Source: Guyanagaster necrorhizus
Lineage: Eukaryota > Basidiomycota > Agaricomycetes > Agaricales > Physalacriaceae
Assembly: GCF_019112545.1 (NCBI RefSeq)
Contig: NW_025064907.1
Location: 431,992 to 473,947 of the forward strand
Direction of reading: 5' to 3'
Length of the DNA stretch: 41,956 nt
A program made the position numbers and the translations under genes. The notes below the pieces were generated by a model. It had not been told where the DNA came from. It searched no databases and worked only from the letters and a program-made list of their open reading frames with translations. Numbering within the stretch: position 1 is the stretch's first letter; each line of letters starts with the position of its first letter. Shown piece by piece: positions 1-12,663 of this stretch.

Positions 1-73
1 GTTAGGTGTTGGTGTTTGAGAGTTCATTCCTCATTCACTTCTCTTAGTCACTTAGCTGTTACCAAGCACATCA
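1..73 (+). repeat. 3' end of a Ty1/Copia LTR (5' LTR of the copia element)
   Basis: These bases match 20345-20417 almost base for base (both contain GGTGTTGGTGTTTGAGAG and end in CACATCA) and the match stops where the flanks diverge. Copia gag follows on the right here, while Gypsy gag follows the second copy. The simplest reading is that this is the tail of the copia 5' LTR, whose remainder lies before the window, and that the copy near 20.4 kb is a solo LTR of the same family. The terminal CA fits an LTR end. Exact ends are inferred from the point of divergence. Confidence 0.7.
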
Positions 74-103
74 CTGTGAGGCTGCATAGATAGAACAATA
101 CTA

Positions 104-1072
104 TGCTTTACTGTCTCTGCTGCTCCTGCAAGTGGACCTACTACTACACTTTTATTATTAGATCCAACTTCTGTCTACTCTTCTACTCTATCTCATGATG
201 AGTGGCTTTGTTGAGACCAGCTCACACACTCTCAGATTATTCTCAATGTTTTGAACTCCATTGAATTAGAGGTACAGACTAATAGAACTGCAAAGAAATA
301 CTGAAAATCAGTATGTTTTGAACATGCAAAGAAAATAGATATAGCATTGTCAGAGGTGAAAGTTTCACTGAATGCTGTCAAATTTGATGGAACCACTGAT
401 ATTCATATTCATATCACTGAACTACATACTAAGGCACACACAGTCAATGACCTCCAAAAAACCCCACTCACAGACCAGGAATTTTGTAGAATCATCATAT
501 ATTCTATTCTTCTGACTGAGAACTGATTATCCATCCTACTCAGTCTTTATCAGATGGCTATTTTCTCAGATATATTCTTGCATCTTCAAACTCATGCTAC
601 TACACTATATGCCAGTGGTAAGGGTCTCTCACAGTCTCAGGCTCTTGTGGCTAATGTTTCCATTTCTGTAAACAGCTGTGTCTTATGTTTCAATTCAAGC
701 TGTAAGATATGTGACCAGTTGAAAACACTCTTGAAAATTGCTACTGGCCTGGTGGAGGCAAGGAGAGTCAGTTTCCATCAAATTTTAGCTGATAAAGGCA
801 TGCATATCAGGCTGCATCCACTCTCTATGGATGATTTGACTAGGCACTTTATGTTGGCAGCCACAGCTACCAATTTTGAAAATAGGAATGAGACATTCAG
901 AAATAGAATCATTGCTGAGGATAGCATGATGGGTGAACAGTTGTTCAATGGAGATTTGCTATTTGAGTTTGAGAGTGATAACAATAAGATGCCTGCTCTT
1001 ATTGATGTTAAGAGTGATGATAAAGAAGAGAAGGGTGATGATGATGCTGAAAATATAGTCTGTGACATTTAA
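104..1072 (+). pseudogene. Copia gag remnant (copia-type gag-polypeptide)
   Basis: One frame runs from near position 104 to a TAA at 1070-1072 with a few TGA stops, for example in place of a residue after EWLC. It encodes a copia-type Gag: KFDGTTDIHIHI, then a DLQKTPLTDQEF segment and a long alpha-helical LTEN..LSLYQ..LHLQTHATTLYASGK segment, the usual series of the gag-polypeptide domain. Gag packages the element RNA into cytoplasmic virus-like particles. The C-terminal part is acidic (DVKSDDKEEKGDDDAEN), and I see no zinc knuckle. No convincing ATG is visible; the first residues overlap the region just after the LTR. Pol follows in the same frame, as expected for a single copia polyprotein. 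It is inactivated by stop codons. Confidence 0.75.
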
Positions 1073-3014
1073 TCTGCAGAGAAGGCATATGTTACTATTA
1101 TTTTTGCTGGCCACAAACCCAATGTGATGCTCATCTTTATAGACTTAAGTGCAAGTGACTACTTTTTCAAAGACTGAGAAGATTTCACAGACTATAAGCC
1201 TCTTGCCTATTATATGGGCTCATTTATAATTGAGAGAAAGAGTTCATTTGACATTCTTGGAATGGAAACTGTGTCAAAGGTTTTCAATGTCAGTGGAAAG
1301 GAGATCAGATTAACTTTTAAAAATACACTGCACTCACTCACTCTCACTCTGAATCTCATCTCTATCAGCTCTCTCAACAAGGCTAGTCTATCCAATATCT
1401 TCTCTGAAGGATGAGCTATTGTTAGTGATAAAAATAGCAATAAAATAGTCATTGAGAGAGAATCAGACAGCATGTATGTTCTTGATACTGCTGTGCTAAA
1501 AGCAATAGCATCTCACTCATCACCTGTGTCTCTTGTAGACTGGCACCATTGTCTTACACACATGGACCCATCCAAAATCATGGAGATATAAACAGCTTAT
1601 AGATAGTTTAACAATCATATCCAGTGAACTCACCAGCTGTTGCAAAGATTGTATACTCACTTATTATGCATATCATTCTTTTGATAAAACTATAGACCTC
1701 ATGATAGATCCACTTGAGCTTATTGTGACCGATTTGTAGAGACTATCAAAGACTATATCAGTGGAGAGCAAAACCTATTTGATAATCTTTGTTGATAGTG
1801 GGACTTTATACAAAGCAAAGGAGTTTTTGATGGATAAATCCAATGAATCAATGCTGGTGGTCTTTGATAGATTTTAGAAGATAGCAAAGACTCAAACTAG
1901 AAAGAAAATCAAGTGGGTTCATGCTGATAGAGCATTCACAAAGGCAAAGTGAGCCAAATATTATGGTGACCATGGTATTATTCTGAAGCTAACTGCTCTG
2001 CACTCCTCTGCATAGAATGGGCTAGCAGAACAAGTGATACATATAACAATAAAAGACACACATACTCTGCTCAGCAACTCAGGGCTTTCTGACTGTTTCT
2101 GGACAGAGGCTGCATCTATATTCATTTTCATCTGGAACTTAGCCCTATCATATCATCATCCCAAAAAGATCCCTGCTGAGTTATTCATTGGTTGCCACTA
2201 AGACCTCTTCTTTCTGTGCATATTCAGATCTGCCTGTTGGGCTAAGAAGCCAACTGCAAATAGCTATCTTGTAGATAGTGGTAGTAAGCTTGCTGATCAA
2301 TCAGTTAAGTGTGTATTTTTAAGACACATCAGATTGAACTATCAGATAATCAATTGATTAGGCCAAGTTTTTATTTCCCATAATGTCATTTTTGATGAGA
2401 GATTGCCTCACTGTTCTGCAAATACTCATATGCCTAAGGAGAACTCAGCTACTATTCAGCTGACACTTGTATCATCTTCAGAGACTATGCCAACAGTGAA
2501 TGCTACCCTACTGCCTGACACTGCCTCAGTATCTGTCATTCCTATGACTGTCAACCCTGTCTTTTTTATAGAATCTATTTTACATCACTCAGCCTATTTA
2601 ACATGCTCTACTACTACAACCATGAAATCTCAGCAATTCAAGCAATAGAAGGCCAATGCCTGCACTCATAGAGATGAATGAATAGACAACTAATAATAAA
2701 CATCCACAAGCTTCCATAGCTGCATCATCTTCTTGAGACTCCTACATCCCTATGAGCTACAAGGATGCTATGTGAATTAATGAGGAGCAATAGATGGCTG
2801 CTATAAATGTTGAATACAACATGCATATAATAAAGCATACATGAGATCTTGTTGACTTACTTGAGGATACAAACATCATGGACTGCAGATGGGTATATGA
2901 CATGAAATAGAATGGTGATAATAATTGATTAAGGGATAAGGCATGCCTGGTTGAAAAGGGTTACATACAGCAATACAGCCTCAACTATAATAATATCTAG
3001 ACTGCAGTTACTCA
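1073..3014 (+). pseudogene. Copia pol, 5' part: pre-integrase, integrase and start of reverse transcriptase
   Basis: The region after gag, in the same frame, includes NVMLIFIDLSASDYFF near 1123-1170, a possible decayed protease (the usual first motif D-S/T-G reads D-L-S). The pre-integrase zinc segment follows at about 1535-1660 (DWHHCLTHMDPSKIM, then CKDC). After a frameshift near 1600-1680 the integrase core reads VTDL (about 1725), VHADRAF (about 1918) and NGLAEQ (about 2018), the copia counterparts of the three acidic DDE positions. A domain ending in NVIFDERL (about 2385-2405) and a low-complexity linker follow. Reverse transcriptase starts at about 2745 with PMSYKDAM, CRWVYDMK and CLVEKGYIQQY. 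Gypsy A cuts it at 3019. Several TAG and TGA stops make it a pseudogene. Confidence 0.8.
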
Positions 3015-3019
3015 TCTTG
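3015..3019 (+). repeat. Target-site duplication of Gypsy A, left copy
   Basis: TCTTG lies immediately before the TGTTACAA start of the Gypsy A 5' LTR and is repeated exactly at 13126-13130, immediately after the 3' LTR. Five base pairs is the usual duplication for Ty3/Gypsy integrases. Confidence 0.9.
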
Positions 3020-3468
3020 TGTTACAATTTTTCTATATTCTTTTCTTTTTCTTATCTTATCTGGGCATCTATCTTATCTGAGTGCTTCTACAGAAGGTAT
3101 GAGATGATTATGTAATCACAACAAGACAGGATGCTATTGTATTTGATCACTTCATCCTCAGACAATGCCCTATTGTTTCACTCCTGATAATCAGGCAGAA
3201 TCAGCATTATGACACCAAACAGTATAATAGATAGTGATTATATTTATTGCAAGCCAAACAGTATATAAGTAGGATAGCTCTCACTGTAATAACTCAGCTT
3301 TGAGCTATAAGTTTATCTCATACTATCTTCTCTTGAGCCTTGCCTATCCTTAGCCTTAATAGCACTTCATCTATTAGAACACACTAAGTGGACTCTAACA
3401 TGACTGTATGAACATGATACAGCACTAGTTTATCATATGTTCAGTTCATGTGCCAGCTAAGTCTAACA
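3020..3468 (+). repeat. Gypsy A 5' LTR
   Basis: 449 bp, starts TGTTACAA and ends GTCTAACA. It aligns along its full length with 12677-13125. It contains a TATA box (TATATAAG, from 3262) and the initiation/priming motif at 3296-3307. CG dinucleotides are absent. Confidence 0.93.
3262..3307 (+). promoter_or_regulatory. Gypsy A promoter: TATA box and predicted transcription start / self-priming motif
   Basis: TATATAAG begins at 3262, and AGCTTTGAGCTA at 3296-3307 begins 34 nt downstream, a normal TATA-to-start distance. The second motif is the exact reverse complement of TAGCTCAAAGCT just after the LTR. In Tf1-type elements the first nucleotides of the mRNA pair with the primer site, so the start of transcription is inferred at about 3296. 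The same arrangement appears in Gypsy B, C and D with co-varying bases. Confidence 0.7.
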
Positions 3469-3469
3469 T

Positions 3470-3482
3470 TTAGCTCAAAGCT
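3470..3482 (+). promoter_or_regulatory. Gypsy A primer-binding site (self-priming type)
   Basis: TTAGCTCAAAGCT lies 1 nt after the 5' LTR. Its last 12 bases are the reverse complement of 3296-3307 in the LTR. I recognise no tRNA 3' end (no TGG start) here. The known parallel is Tf1/sushi self-priming, in which the 5' end of the RNA folds back as primer. Confidence 0.75.
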
Positions 3483-5093
3483 TCCTGCTTTCCTTTCCTC
3501 ATGCACACTTGTGGCAAAGGAAACTGAATGCTATCAACCCACAACATTACCTCTGACTTTGTTAAGCTTTTGAGTGCTATTGTTGGCACCTTGCTTAGAC
3601 TCTTTGTTATTGTCTATCTCTGCTGAGAAAATCAATCTATCACCTCTTGGATAATCAGATATTATTATAGCCTCTGAACAATCTACTGCTGAACCAGGAA
3701 TGTTACATCCATCCTTCTCCTCTATGATCTCCCTCCAGAATCTGCTGAAATCACTAACAAGCCCATGCAGAGAACCATACCTGAAACTGCCTCTGATATT
3801 CTGAATTCAGAATCCCTTCTGACAGAATTAGAAAGAAGCCATTCTCTCAGAAGCCCTTGAAGATACAACTGACATGTTGTCTGTCATAACCCACCAAACC
3901 TCTCTCCAGTCCTGAACCACAAGGACAAGAATCTCTCCAGTGACTTCTTTGAGGAGAGGCTATCCTCTGACTCTTCTACTGCCTCTCTCATCCATGGAGT
4001 TGGCAGAATTTTCCAAGACTCTCTTGATACCACCCAATTGGCTTCAGCCCATGACTCTCTCTATGCAACCTCTGAGCACTCAGGAGTTGCAGATACCAAC
4101 TCACCCAAGTCTGCAGGAAGTCTATCAGGAATTCCAATACCTGACTGGATTACTAAGCAAATAGAGGAATTCATCCAAGAAGCCAGGCCAGTGGAGAGCT
4201 GGACTGATGTTGAAGGAGAAGAACATATTATTGGCTGAAGGCATAGAGCTCAGCCAGCCAGGACTCAATCTGAGTCTGATGCATGGCATAGTGCAGAAGA
4301 AGCTTATTATAGAAACTAATACAAAGAAGCAGCCCAAATACAGAATCACAGAAGAAGGAATTATAAAAGGTATAGAAACTGAAGTGACACCCTGAGCCCA
4401 TTCTGAGAGCCAAGCTGGCCTAAAACAGAGTCTCTCTCCTTATCATGAGAAGTTCCTCTTCTCTAAACTCCTGAAAACCCTCTCTCCATCTATAAAATCT
4501 GTTCTTTACTATCAGTTCATATTTCCAAATCAACTATTTGGCAACTCATCTGAGGTTAAGTTGCTGGAGTACTCCTCAATGAGCAGAATACTAACTGATT
4601 CCAAGAGTATCACACAGCAGTGGAGGCAGCAGAGAGCTGAGGAAGATCCACTGAAGAACTCCTTCTCTGATCTCTTGCTTCTGCTGACTCTGAATCCAGC
4701 ACTCCAGGACAGCTCACCTACAACAGTGAAACCCCAAGCACTGTTCATCTTTAACTCATGCAATGACTTTTCTGAGGAGAACCACAGGAACAGTGGGAAG
4801 GACAATCTCATTCTAAGAATCTTTGAGTATCCAGAGGACTCTGCCAAGATCAAAGATGAGGAATTATTAGAAGCAGAAATACAATAGAAACAGGAAAAGA
4901 AACTTAAGCAACTATATCAGAAGAGGGTTTATGAGGTTGTTTGAGATTTGAGATGGCAGATGACTCCACTCAGAAAGAAGTATACTATAGCTAGCCCAGA
5001 GAAACAAATTGACATTTTACAGTATACTATGATGGAGCAGGCCATTTACCTGTATAACCAACAACATCCCAAAGATGCTGAAGAGGATCTGAA
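3483..5093 (+). pseudogene. Gypsy A gag, N-terminal part (degenerate)
   Basis: This is leader plus the poorly conserved N-terminal part of gag. No single frame is open throughout. Short open pieces at 4038-4238, 4561-4887 and 4948-5093 are rich in S, P, E, Q and D. The last piece (RKKYTIASPEKQIDILQYTM) resembles RYLVAKDQKKIDIIQY in Gypsy C near 28727-28775, which shows that it is element coding sequence rather than host DNA. After the inserted LTR is removed, the frame continues into 6922 (DL-KEHVNTLAK). I recognise no known domain in it. The start codon is not identified. Confidence 0.6.
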
Positions 5094-6916
5094 TGCACAC
5101 AAGGTGAAAATAGATACAGCAGAGTGCTATCCACTGACCACACTCACACTAACACACACACAAAACTCTTAGTTCATGGAGGGATTATAATGCAATAAAA
5201 GTAGTAATCAACAAATATAATTGTCTTCTTAAATGAATCTACAGCATGCAAACAGTGATAGTGCATATAAAACAGTCCTAGATCTCTCTAAGTCTCAAAG
5301 CTTTTTGTTTTATAAAAACAAGAGGTGGCAATAGGTGTTGCCGGGCCTTAAGGCAAAGAGTACTGCAGCTCAATATAATATGTCAAAACACTCCCACAAA
5401 ACTCTCAAAAGGATCCTAATCACAGCTCAGATCAACTCAAAATTTCTAACACACATAATACACAACTCAAAGCTTCACACTCTAAGCAGAAACTAATCAC
5501 AAACACACTCACAAGTGCTAAAGAGCACAGATCTCTGTTCACAAGTTTCCAAACCAATCATAGACCCACAGAATTCAAACCTATATGATCCAGAGACACA
5601 AAACACAATAAAACACCATCCAACAGACTAAAGAGTTTGAACCTCTGCCAATCTGCAGAAATAACCAAAGAGCACATATTAATCAAGCCAAAGGATTTGA
5701 ACCTCTGCCATCTGTAGCACTGCATGTCATGAATACCTCAAAAACTCAAGATGATGTCCCCCAGACACCACTCTTTTATTTTCAGATTAGAGTGCAATCC
5801 AAAACCTCTTATCAAATTGAGCTCAAGTCCTTTGCAAGCTTCAATGCCTCGCTTAGTTCTCAAACCTCTCTCAATGATATTCAATAATGAGTTTATTCTC
5901 TCACCCAAAGTTACAAACACAAACCCAGAGCTAGAGTGCAAGGCTTTCTGTGCCTAATACACCACAACTGTAGAGATCAGAAACTTGTATCCTACTTATA
6001 CAATGCCATATTTAAATACTCTACTGTGGTACTTACTAATACAATCCTACTATAGTATCTTCAAAGTGTGGGACTTTATGCCAGATTCCATAGATATTAT
6101 TTGCATGCATATTGCAGTTGCCATGCTTATTCTCTTCTGGGCCAAGACTGCCTGCTGTTGTCTTGCTAGCTGACATTGGCTAGCTGGCCTAGCCAGGTCT
6201 GCTCACTTTCTTATTTTCCCAGTGACATATCCCTGACAGTGGTAAACTGTTTCAGACCTCTGGGATTATCTCCTATGTCTAAAGTCAGCCATAATGGTTA
6301 TGTTCTCTTTTTCAGTGTCTCAACATTCCATCCAGCTCACTAACATGCATCAATTAACCCACTTAATAGATATGTGTCATATCTCAGTATGATGCAGAGT
6401 CTCTTGCTGTGTTACACACACTAAGGCACCATAGGTATGTGTGCAAGTCTCTGAGCAGTATGTATGCTATTCATCCCTGAGGGTACTATTTCTCTATCTA
6501 TTCCTTTGTTGCTATCATTTCATTTCTCTGTTCAACACTCAGTTATTCAGATACCTTTCTTTGGATCTCAAATCTCTGTTCTAAGGCATGTCCCATCAGT
6601 GCATCAATGGCTGCACATTCTTGATCAATGTGATTAGGATTGCCAATCATATTTTGATCATAGTCTTTTTTATTTTTAGCATGTCCCCTTATAATGGTAT
6701 TGGTGCATTTAAGGCCAAGTGCTGGAACCTCACATGCAGTCTAACCCTTCTGGTATTATTCTGTTACTAGGCCATGCACCCTGCTCATTGTTACTTCAGT
6801 TTAGCCTTATGATGGCTAGGTTTCTATGTGCTCTTATCCTATTCTCAGCTACATGCTTACTGGACTGAAATGTTGTCCATATATTTGTAATTTTTGTAAA
6901 TTTACATGCTTGAACA
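5094..6916 (-). repeat. Solo copia-like LTR nested in Gypsy A gag (1823 bp)
   Basis: The left 310 bp match 33615-33942 (shared GATACAGCAGAGTGCTAT, AGTCTCAAAGCTTTT and ACTCCCACAAAACTCTCAAAA). The ends are TG...CA: it starts TGCACACAAG on + and ends GCTTGAACA, so on the minus strand it starts TGTTC, a common copia LTR start. It holds no long coding frame, as expected of an LTR. Removing it plus 5 bp restores the gag frame, although the flanking pentamers (CTGAA and TGGAG) match at only two of five positions. It contains two 60-bp-spaced copies of a TTTGAACCTCTGCCA motif (5636-5650 and 5696-5710). Orientation and solo-LTR status are inference. Confidence 0.6.
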
Positions 6917-8311
6917 TGGAGAGAGCATGTCAACACCCTGGCTAAACTCTCAGAATATCAATCTCAGTTCAAAATCTGACCAATGTTGAACATGCTGCCT
7001 ATTTCCACACAATGGGCTATATATTCAGCACTGACAATCTGAACTACTGGCACAGTCTCCATTCATTGCAGGAAGCCACAAACTGTGCAAGCTGAGAATC
7101 TGACTAGATATCCCTGGAGGCCAAAGAGAAGCCAATTAATAAGAGGACAGCCTCCTGCCAATGAAGCTGAACCCAGTGGTCAGTCTAAAGGAGATGACTC
7201 TGAAGCCATTAGACAAGGGTTCACTGTCATCAATGGAATAATTGTCTGGAAACTAGGAGAACAAGTTCCTGAGAGTCCAGTCACTTATGATGATTCTCTC
7301 TATTCTTTTCCCACATCACACCAAAAAGTACCACTCTTCAGTGACTACCTAAATCCAATGGGACCAATCACTCTTGACTCAGTTCTCATCCAGTGCAAAC
7401 CAGATTTTATATGAAAGCCTCAACTCTTTAAAGAGCAATCTGATGATATTGATTGCTTTCTGACTGATTGCAAGCAATATTTCAAAGTATATTCCATCTA
7501 CCTATCTGCTGACATTTATTGGGTCACTTTTGCTGCATCTTACTTTGAGAACAAAGCCAAAGTTTGGTGGACATTAAAGAGTTGGAACCTTTATTCTATG
7601 ACTAAGGGGCACTATCAACTGCTGTCCTAGCTAGTATTTAAACAGATGGTATGTGACAAGTTCATTGACCTAGCCATTCAGAAAGTCCACAAACAGAAGA
7701 TGAAGGATCTTTGAATAGGTGACAAGATAGCCACTAAACACTTTGATGAGTATAAGCAACTTGTCAAACTGGCTGGACTCATTGACAATATTGAGGATGA
7801 TAGATGTCTGGTTGAATACCTGAAGAATGGGGTTCCTCACTCTTACATCATAATGATCTCTGATATTGGTTTTAACATTCTGAAGAGATACAAAGAATAG
7901 AAAGCACAAATCATTATGATGAACAAAAAGTGACATTGATAGAAGACAGAAAATGCCTATCAGCAGGATAACTGAAAATCTGGCAATCAAGAAAAGGCTA
8001 ATATGCCAACTCTTGCCAAGTCCAACATGTCCACTTTGACTTCCACACCCTCCTATTCTGTCCAGAAGACTGAAACTAGAACTACCTATATTGGGCAAGG
8101 GAAGCCCATAGATGTTGACCAGTTAAAGAAAGAGAGGAAATGCTTCAACTGTGGAGAGAAGGGTCATCTGTCTCAAAATTACTCAAAGAAGAAATAGACT
8201 CAAGAAGATATTCAGACACAGATAGCTGAATTGTAGAAGGAAGCTGATGGACTTAAAGAGCTTGAAAAGGATATGAAGATCAAGAAGGTAAAAGACAGGA
8301 TCAATAAGTGA
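6917..8311 (+). pseudogene. Gypsy A gag, capsid and CCHC zinc-knuckle part
   Basis: The frame continues from the N-terminal part: ENLTRYPWRPKR, then FTVINGIIVWKLGEQVPESP at about 7230. The retrotransposon-gag capsid region is at about 7430-7900, with DDIDCFLTDCKQYF, ASYFENKAKVWW and VKLAGLIDN. The knuckle at 8141-8182 reads CFNCGEKGHLSQNY, so the last of the four C-X2-C-X4-H-X4-C ligands is changed from Cys to Tyr. Gag forms the particle shell and the knuckle binds element RNA. It ends in KVKDRINK and TGA at 8309-8311, a stop at the same place as in Gypsy C and D. Inactivated by several in-frame stops (for example TGA at about 7412 and TAG near 7628). Confidence 0.85.
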
Positions 8312-11300
8312 GTGATTCTACTCAGTCAGCCAAAGGGCTTAATAGTGTGTCTTGGAATACTGCCAGTTAGACTTATGCTAACCCTGTAGATACTTATTTA
8401 TATATGTATTTGAATATATCTGACTCTGCTACCCTAAACACACCAAAGAAATTGCAAAAAACCAGAACTCAATTGCCTATAGTATTAAGTCTAAATGACA
8501 TGTGATCTAAACACATGATAAATGAGCACTATATCAAGTTCATACAGTCATACTTAAGTTCACTAAATGTGCTTGTATAGTGTTGTGTCTCAAGGCCAAT
8601 TACAAGTCAGCTCAAGATAGAATAGTGAAGACAAACTTTAGCTTGAAGCTGAGTATCTACAGTGAGAGCTAGGCTACTTATATACTGTTCATTCATCATG
8701 ATAAATATACTACTATTAATTGTGTCTGTCTGAGTCTTTGTGCTCTTTGTCCTTGAGCATTGTTACTACCTACAAAAGAGTTGTTGTTCATCATCAAGGG
8801 ACATTATTGCATTGGAAGATAATGATAGACTCAGCTCATTGTGATGACTAAGCTTGTCCCACAATCTTAAGCACTGGCCTAAGCACTCTGACTAAGCATA
8901 AATAGAGGTTAATCAAAAAGAAATAAGGGAAAAGTCATAACATACAGACTGAACAGAGAGAGAGACCCTCAGTGGCTGACTAAAACTATTTGACACTGAA
9001 TGGACTTGGCAAGTCATCTGAGATGCCAAGAATAAAGCAGAGGCCCAGACAGTACTTAAAAACTGGATACACCAGACATAGGCTAAAGAAGTTATTGATA
9101 AAATGATTGAAGAAATGAGAAAAGCAGAAAGAAATCAAGCCTTGGAATAGTTGGATGAGCTGAGAGGATCCAAGAAGTATATTCAGTGATGGAAGTCTGC
9201 TGAAAGAGACTTAACAGCAAAGGTACAGATTAAGACCCTAACCAACTGGTCAGTACATACTGTCACTACTCTGATTGACAGTGGTTGCACTGAGAGTTCT
9301 ATCAACTATGCTTTTATCATCAAGCACAATCTTCTGACTCAAGCCACAGTAGAACTAATTCCTGTGTATAATGCTGATAGCACTAAGAACCAAGCCAGTT
9401 TGATCATAGAGTTTGTCAAACTCTGACTGATGATCAGAGATCATGCAGAATGAATTGATCTGGCTGTGATCAACTTGAAATTCAAAGAGATCTTTCTCAG
9501 TCATAACTGGCTCATGTGGCATAATCTGCTGATCAATTGGAAGACAGGCTGAATCACCTTTGCATAATGCTAATGTTGGAAGATGCTCTTCAAATTGCCT
9601 GATGAAGATCCAGAGGACTGCTGGAATGAGAAAATGAAAGATGGAGAAACAATGCTAGCTGTGAATATGGATTGAGCAATTCACATTCAAGCAATACATT
9701 ATACCAATAATGTGGCAGTAAGAGAGAACAAAAAGAAGGAGGCCAAGATGTTTGAGAAGTTAGTACCAAAATAAATGCAAGACTTCTGTAACTTATTTAC
9801 CAAAGAGAACTTTGATGAGTTACCAGAGCTGAAGCCCTGAAATCATATGATTAAGCTCATTCTCAATGCTAACACCAACCTAGATTGCAAGATATACAAT
9901 CTCAATGCACTAAAGCAAGTCAAACTAGATAAGTTTCTAGAAAAGAACTTGTCAAGTGGATGAATCAGACTATCAAAGTCTCCTATAGCATCACTCTTCT
10001 TCATCAAGAAGAAGGATGGCAAACTCTGACCAGTCCAAGACTACTGAAAACTCAATGAGATGGTGATCAAGAATTTTTATCCTCCCTCACTGATTTCTGA
10101 ATTAATAGACAAGTTGCATGGTGCCTAATATTATTTCAAGCTCAATGTCCAATGGAGATACAATAACATACACATTAGGGAGGGAGATGAATGGAAAGCT
10201 GCATTCCAAACTAACTGTGAGCTCAAAGAGCTCACAGTTATGTTCTTTGGACTAGCCGATTCACTCACAATCTTTCAGTGGATGATGAACAACATCTTTA
10301 AAGACCTTATTGCCACCAGGAAGGTCACCATCTATCTGGACAACATCCTGATCATATCAAAAGATTGAGATGAACACTGAAGTCTAGTCTAATAAGTGCT
10401 GGAGCTGATGAGAAAACATAAACTATTCCTCAAAGCTAAAAAGTGTGAATTTGAGGTACTTAAAACTGAGTACCTCAGAGTGATCATCAGCAAAGGAAGC
10501 ATCTGAATGGATTCCATCAAGGTGGCAGGGGTGATAGAATGACCAAGGCTGACCAAGAAGAAGGAATTACAGTCATTTCTTCACCAGTTTGTCCAAGACT
10601 ATAACAAAGTTGTCTGCTCTATGATCCAACTTATGAAAAATACCCCTTGAACCTGAAGAATAGTCAAACAATCTGCATTTGATGAGTTGAAAAGATGACT
10701 ATTAGAAGATGTGGTACTTGCAGTACCAACAGAGGAGAGAAGGTTCTAGATTGAGGCTGACATAGCAAGAGAGAAATTGGAGCAGTACTTTTGCAGAAGT
10801 AGGATGGAAAATAGCAACCCATTGTATTCCTTTTGAAGATATTATCCACCACCAAGTACAATTATGAAATCTATAATAAGGAACTTTTAGCTATCATGTT
10901 GGCTCTTGCCAAGTGAAGGCATTATTTAATCAGCACCATTCACACCTTTGAGATCTAAACTGATCATCAAAATCTATGCTATTTCTGATCACTATAGAAA
11001 CTCAACTGACAACAGGCCTACTGGATCACTGAGCTTTCATAATACCAATACACTCTACACCATAAAGCAGGAATGGCAAACAAGAAAGTAGATCTGCTGA
11101 GTCACAGACCAGATCATGATCAGAGAGAAGAAGACAACCAAGAGGTCATGCTCTTGAAACCAGAGCATTTTCAAGATATGATCATGCCAACAGAAGAAGA
11201 AGTTCATGAACAAATCAAGAGTGTGACATGATAGACAGACTTATGAGACCAGTGGATTGCCCCTTCCATTAATCACAAGCAGGACATGACTATATCAGGG

Positions 11301-12643
11301 GACCTGATTCACTATAACAACTAAATCTATATTCTATATGACTATGCCCTCTGAGAGGAAATTATCATGATGTCTTATGACCATGCTACTGTAGAACATC
11401 CAGAAATCATAAAGATGAAGAAATTGGTACTATGAGAGTATTGGTGGCCAAAATTGGGACAGGATGTCAAGAAGTATGTTAAAGAGTGTGAAACTTACTA
11501 GCAAACCAAGTCAAGCACTCAGGCACAAGCTGCCCCACTTTATCCTAATAAGATTCCTATGGAATCTTGGACCCACATCTTGGTGGATATGATCACTGGA
11601 CTTTCAGAGTATTATAGCTATGATCCTATTATCATCATTGTGGACCAATTCTCAAAAGTGATCATTCTGATCACATGCTCAACAAAACTGTTGTCTGAGG
11701 GATGGGCAAAGATTTTATATAATGAGGTCTATGCAAAGCATGGGATGCTCCAAGTGGTCATTTTGGACTGAGGCCTGCAATTTGTCTCCAAATTTCTTGA
11801 TAATCTCTATCATCTTCTTAACATCTGAAGCAATGTGTCAACTGCCTATCACCTGCAGACTGATGGACAAACTGAATGCATCAATCAAGAGATTGAGAAG
11901 TACCTGCAGATATTCATTAATCACAGACAAGATGACTAAATAGAGTGGCTTGCTCTAGCAGCATTCCAATATAATAATCATGTTTATTCTGTGACCAATA
12001 AGACTCTCTTTTATATTAACCATAGATGTCATCCTCATGTCATTGTCACAAACTGATACAACACTACAATCTCCACATCCTCAGACTTCACACAACTCAT
12101 GTCCACTATTTATGCTGAGATACACATCACACTTGAGAAGGTGGCCTCTGTTATGAAAATACAATACAATAAACACTGGCAGCCTGCTTATGAATATGCT
12201 ATTGATAACAAAGTCTGGCTTGATACCAGCAACCTTCATCTCCCTCAATTAAAACATAAATTCAATGCAAATAGACTGGACCTTTTTCCATCCTCACAAA
12301 AGTTGGTGCTTTCTTTTACCACCTTAAATTACCTGACACCTGGCATATACATCCAGTCTTTAATGAAATCTTGCTCATGCCATATATTATGTCAGCCTTT
12401 TCCAATCAGGAAGTCCTACCTCCTTCTGCACTGATCTTGGTCAATGATGAGGAATACTATGGAGTTAAACAAATCCTAGATTATAAGCTTCATAAGATTC
12501 AGCACCATGAAGGAGGCAGTCAATCTGTTATTTATTATTTGGTCAAATAGAAGGGTTATAGACTAGAATCCAATCAGTGGGTCTACAAGCAGGACTTCAA
12601 TGCTGATGATGCTATTTATAACTATGAAATCTCTCTCAATTGA
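8308..12643 (+). pseudogene. Gypsy A pol: protease, reverse transcriptase, RNase H, integrase, chromodomain
   Basis: Pol opens in the -1 frame over the gag stop (VSDSTQSAKG). Protease: TLIDSGCTESS at about 9268. Reverse transcriptase: about 9970-10640, with FFIKKKDGKL, FQTN..VMFFGL and the catalytic box at 10333-10344 reading YLDN (second Asp lost). A frameshift near 10765 lies in RNase H. Integrase: zinc finger (SYDHATVEHPEI...CETY), then VDMITG at about 11585 and VVILD at about 11757 with Glu in QEIEKYL (about 11890). A second frameshift near 12280 precedes the chromodomain (12440-12625: DEEYYGVKQILDYKLHK, then KGYRLESNQWVY) whose aromatic-cage region has a TGG-to-TAG stop. Chromodomains direct integration to heterochromatin. 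Dozens of TGA/TAG stops, many at Arg or Trp positions, show that it is dead. Confidence 0.92.
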
Positions 12644-12663
12644 TTCATTGGGATGATGGTCTT

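Noticed and set aside
5630..5712. tRNA gene or SINE suggested by GGTTCAAATCC-like motifs
   Set aside because: No A box, no cloverleaf and no anticodon arm could be drawn around either copy, and the motif lies within a repeated LTR.
7670..8098. Minus-strand 142-codon open frame
   Set aside because: It is the complement of the Gypsy A gag capsid region. The plus strand aligns with gag of Gypsy C and D.
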